Source: Paracoccaceae bacterium
GTDB taxonomy: Bacteria > Pseudomonadota > Alphaproteobacteria > Rhodobacterales > Rhodobacteraceae
Assembly: GCA_024304875.1 (NCBI GenBank)
Contig: JAMWZF010000119.1
Span: 1 to 8,508, forward strand
Reading direction: 5' to 3'
Length of the DNA: 8,508 nt
A program made the position numbers and the translations under genes. The stretch's first letter is position 1, and each line of letters starts with the position of its first letter. Under the pieces are notes generated by a model, which saw nothing but the letters and a program-made list of their open reading frames with translations, was not told the origin of the DNA and did no database searches. Shown one piece after another: positions 6,391 to 8,508 of the stretch.

Positions 6391-6416
6391 AACGCCCCCG
6401 GTTCCATCACCGTTCC
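6391..6416 (-). promoter_or_regulatory. Putative EcfG-type (general stress response) promoter of sldBA
   Basis: On the minus strand, GGAAC (6416-6412), a 17-base spacer and CGTT (6394-6391) match the EcfG/SigT/RpoE2 consensus exactly. Transcription would start near 6384, giving a leader of about 55 bases before the sldB ATG at 6329. A second GGAAC (6405-6401) lies inside the spacer but has no CGTT at a usable distance. Confidence 0.68.
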
Positions 6417-6422
6417 GTGCGA

Positions 6423-6442
6423 CCCGGCACTTTCTTGCCGGG
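6423..6442 (-). terminator. Possible terminator of exoD
   Basis: CCCGGCA (6423-6429) and TGCCGGG (6436-6442) form a perfect 7-bp stem with a 6-base loop, starting 14 bases past the exoD stop and just before the sldBA promoter. There is no T-tract. The position suits a terminator that insulates sldBA from exoD transcription. Confidence 0.5.
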
Positions 6443-6456
6443 CGCGGCTGCCGGGG

Positions 6457-7041
6457 TCAGGTCTGCCAGAGGTAGATCGTCACCGGCAGGACCGACAGCA
6501 GCGCCAGCGAGGCCAGCGCCAGCAGGCCGTCGCGGGTCAGCAGGCTGGCCGCGAAGAGGGCGATCACGCCCGAGGCGATGGATCCCGACGTCGGGATCAG
6601 CTCCATGAACGGCATGAAGAGGGTCAGGCAGAGGATCAGGATCATCGGCAGCCACAGCCAGGGCCGGTGGAACAGGAAGGTCAGCCGCGGCTTCAGGAAC
6701 CGTTCCACGAAGTTCACCGGCTTGCGCATGAACCTGATGCCCTTGTTCAGCTTCTTGGCCGACATCTTGCGCCTGGTGATGAAGGACGGCAGCCAGACGC
6801 TGTCCCGGCCGACCATCATCTGCACGACAAGGATGAAGACCAGCACCGCGACGATGGCCGTCATCCCCGGGATCGCGCTCGCCGGCGAGGTCGAGATGAG
6901 CGAGAACACCAGCATCAGCGAGGCGAAGGACTTGCGCCCCATGGTGTCGACCACGTGGGCGACCCGGACCTGGTCCCCGTCGATGGACCGCTCCAGTTCG
7001 TCCAGCACGTCGCTGAGGGCATGTGTCCCGGTGTCTGTCAT
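6457..7041 (-). CDS. exoD: ExoD-family exopolysaccharide-synthesis-related membrane protein
   Basis: A 194-residue inner-membrane protein of the ExoD family. In Sinorhizobium, exoD affects exopolysaccharide production, alkaline tolerance and nodule invasion; its biochemical role is unknown. A cytoplasmic N-terminus with DVLDELE (11-17) precedes hydrophobic segments at about 40-55, 58-77, 127-147, 153-168 and 172-191. The family-typical SLISTSPASAIPG (47-59) and MELIPTSGSIASG (146-158) are present, with a basic loop between them (89-118). The ATG at 7041 is chosen because MTDTGTHAL suits the family; an in-frame extension to 7113 runs into the divergent intergenic region without added homology. 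Its Shine-Dalgarno (CAGG) is weak. The gene diverges from the sensor kinase gene and is followed by a hairpin. Confidence 0.85.
   Translation of the reverse strand: MTDTGTHALSDVLDELERSIDGDQVRVAHVVDTMGRKSFASLMLVFSLISTSPASAIPGMTAIVAVLVFILVVQMMVGRDSVWLPSFITRRKMSAKKLNKGIRFMRKPVNFVERFLKPRLTFLFHRPWLWLPMILILCLTLFMPFMELIPTSGSIASGVIALFAASLLTRDGLLALASLALLSVLPVTIYLWQT
6581..6598. repeat. Perfect 18-bp palindrome inside exoD
   Basis: GATCCCGACGTCGGGATC is a perfect inverted repeat with no spacer. It encodes the conserved IPTSGS motif of ExoD, so codon choice within a conserved motif may explain it. Confidence 0.85.
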
Positions 7042-7151
7042 GCACCTGACATAAATCTGCGCGCCGGACTTGCCAGATGCCCGGACGGCAGGATGTCGCT
7101 GCGGCAGGTCCAAAAAGGCCTTACGCAGGGTCCCCCAGGGATGTATGGACG
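7042..7151. other. Divergent intergenic region between exoD and the sensor kinase gene
   Basis: These 110 bases must hold the promoters for both divergent genes. I found no GGAAC-type stress promoter on either strand and no convincing -35/-10 pair. A weak imperfect inverted repeat (CTGCG 7099-7103, CGCAG 7124-7128) encloses an A-run and could be an operator, but the support is thin. Confidence 0.5.
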
Positions 7152-8411
7152 ATGGACCTCAAACCACAGCCAAAACCGATGCCAGACACTCCGACTGCCG
7201 TCCTCCTTCAGGATCACGCCGCCTTCGTTGCCGGAAATCACGATTTCCAGGGCGATATCGAGATCATGGCGAACAGCGACACGATTCGGGTGATCCTCGA
7301 GACGGTGATGCTGGCCACGGGGATGCGCTGGGCCGCCGTGGCCCGCGTGACCAAGGACCGCTGGGTCGCCTGCCGGACTGCCGACGATCTCGCCTTCGGC
7401 ATGGCCGAGGGCGACGAGATCGCGATCGACCAGACCTTCTGCAATTCCGTCCGGCAGAACGGCGAATGGATCCTCTTCGACGACGCCAGCAAGAACCCGC
7501 TGTACGCCGACCACCCGATCACCCGGCAGTTCGGCATCGTCAGCTACCTGTCGGTGCCCGTGCTGCGGGCGGACGGCGCCTTCTTCGGCACGCTCTGCGC
7601 CCTCGACACCGTCCCGCGCAAGATCGAGGGGCCGCGGGCCAAGGCCATGCTGGCGATGTTCGCCGACATCGTGGGCCGCATCCTCGACACCGAGGAACGG
7701 CTCGCCGCGCAGGAGGCCAACGTCGCCCACGAGCAGCAGCTTGCCCGCGTGCAGGAGGAATTCCTCGCCATCCTCGGCCACGACCTCAAGAACCCTCTCG
7801 CCGCCCTGACCGCCGCGACCCGCCAGCTCGGCAACGAGGATCTGTCCGAGCGGGGCACGAGGATCCGCCAGATGATGTGGTCCGCCCTGCGCCGGGTCGA
7901 CGACCTGGTCGAGAACATGATGTACCACGCCCGCTCGCGTCTCGGCGGGATCCGGGTCACCGCCCAGCCCAACGCGCCCCTGGCCGATGCCGTCCGCCAG
8001 GTCGCCGAGGAGATCCGCGCCGCCGAGCCCGATCACGACATCTCCGTCGATGTCGACATCCCGGGCCCGGTCAGCTGCGACGCGCCCCGGATCGCCCAGG
8101 CAGTGTCCAACCTTCTGTCCAACGCCATCCGCCACGGCGCCGAGGGCGGGCCCATCGGCCTGTCCGCGAAGCGCACCGGCGACGAGATCGTCATCGCCGT
8201 GACCAACCGGGGCGACCCGATTCCGGCCGAGATCCGGTCCGACCTCTTCGAGCCGTTCCGCCGGGGCAGTCACGCCCGGGGCGAAGGGCTGGGCCTCGGG
8301 CTCTACATCGCCTCGGCCATCGCCACGGCGCACAACGGCCGGATCGAGGTCTCGCACAAGGGCGGCGAGACCACGGTCTGTTTGCGGATGCCGATGCTCG
8401 CCGCCGCCTGA
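7152..8411 (+). CDS. GAF domain sensor histidine kinase (HisKA-HATPase_c)
   Basis: A 419-residue soluble histidine kinase without transmembrane segments. A GAF sensor domain spans about 36-180 (FCNSVRQNGEWILFDDA 96-112; FFGTLCALD 144-152), and a helical linker leads to HisKA. The H-box is FLAILGHDLKNPLAAL (204-219) with His210 as the phosphorylation site. The ATPase has the N-box NLLSNAIRHG (320-329), a G1-like NRGDPIP (352-358), the F-box LFEPFRRG (365-372) and the G2 box GEGLGLGLYIA (377-387). It is classical HisKA, not the HWE/HisKA_2 type usual for PhyR kinases. No response regulator is visible, so it is an orphan within the window. The ligand of the GAF domain is unknown; no residue proves a chromophore or metal site. 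The ATG at 7152 has AGGGA ten bases upstream; ATG 7179 is an alternative start. Confidence 0.88.
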   Translation: MDLKPQPKPMPDTPTAVLLQDHAAFVAGNHDFQGDIEIMANSDTIRVILETVMLATGMRWAAVARVTKDRWVACRTADDLAFGMAEGDEIAIDQTFCNSVRQNGEWILFDDASKNPLYADHPITRQFGIVSYLSVPVLRADGAFFGTLCALDTVPRKIEGPRAKAMLAMFADIVGRILDTEERLAAQEANVAHEQQLARVQEEFLAILGHDLKNPLAALTAATRQLGNEDLSERGTRIRQMMWSALRRVDDLVENMMYHARSRLGGIRVTAQPNAPLADAVRQVAEEIRAAEPDHDISVDVDIPGPVSCDAPRIAQAVSNLLSNAIRHGAEGGPIGLSAKRTGDEIVIAVTNRGDPIPAEIRSDLFEPFRRGSHARGEGLGLGLYIASAIATAHNGRIEVSHKGGETTVCLRMPMLAAA

Positions 8412-8508
8412 GCCGACACGTTCGCCCGTTCCGCCGGGACCTGTCCGCGGTCGCCTCGCGGGCTCCGCGGCCCGCTCCGGCGCCTGCCGCCGCCGCGCCG
8501 GCTCCCGC
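8412..8508. other. Unassigned GC-rich tail of the window
   Basis: Nothing firm is visible after the kinase stop. CCGCGG occurs twice (8445-8450 and 8465-8470) and could pair across a 14-base loop, but no T-tract follows. One minus-strand frame reads as an Ala/Gly-rich peptide that could be the end of a gene outside the window, too short to support. Confidence 0.4.

Noticed and set aside
6330..6410. An upstream start for sldB at 6410.
   Set aside because: It lies upstream of the predicted transcription start and adds an Arg-rich segment absent from the family.
8445..8470. CCGCGG inverted repeat after the kinase gene as a terminator.
   Set aside because: The stem is 6 bp across a 14-base loop, has no T-tract, and sits in sequence so GC-rich that such pairs arise easily.

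Overview
The window is GC-rich (roughly 70% by eye, with strong G/C preference at third codon positions) and reads as chromosomal DNA of a respiring alphaproteobacterium. The gene families fit the Rhodobacterales, Rhizobiales or Rhodospirillales, but no rRNA or other taxonomic marker is present. Genes are densely packed. No tRNA, rRNA, CRISPR array, insertion sequence or phage gene is visible.

Left block (1-2515, + strand): the last 20 codons of a probable membrane protein, a CtaG-type (caa3 family) cytochrome c oxidase assembly protein, and a membrane-anchored triheme cytochrome c follow one another with 4-base overlaps. This looks like the tail of a heme-copper oxidase operon. After a 67-base gap comes a three-helix DUF305 membrane protein with an unassigned C-terminal domain and its own promoter-like site.

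Middle block (2570-6416, - strand, read right to left): sldB, then sldA, a small membrane-protein gene that appears frameshifted, and a YghA-type short-chain dehydrogenase. SldB and SldA are the membrane and catalytic subunits of a PQQ-dependent polyol dehydrogenase of the Gluconobacter glycerol/sorbitol type. SldA would oxidise a sugar alcohol in the periplasm and SldB would pass the electrons to ubiquinone, so quinol would reach the respiratory chain that the left block helps to build. No PQQ synthesis genes are in the window.

Right block: an ExoD-family membrane protein (6457-7041, - strand) and, divergently, a soluble GAF-HisKA-HATPase sensor kinase (7152-8411, + strand). A hairpin between exoD and the sldBA promoter may keep the two transcripts apart. 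The last 97 bases carry no supported gene.

The main finding is regulatory. Two sites match the alphaproteobacterial general-stress sigma factor (EcfG/SigT/RpoE2) consensus GGAAC-N16/17-CGTT exactly. Each sits just upstream of a gene in the right orientation: one before the DUF305 gene (N16), one before sldBA (N17). This suggests the polyol dehydrogenase/SDR operon and the DUF305 protein belong to the PhyR-EcfG stress regulon. The window contains no obvious wholly new system. The points most worth a second look are these promoters, the frameshifted small gene, the long acidic linker of SldA and the DUF305 C-terminal domain.
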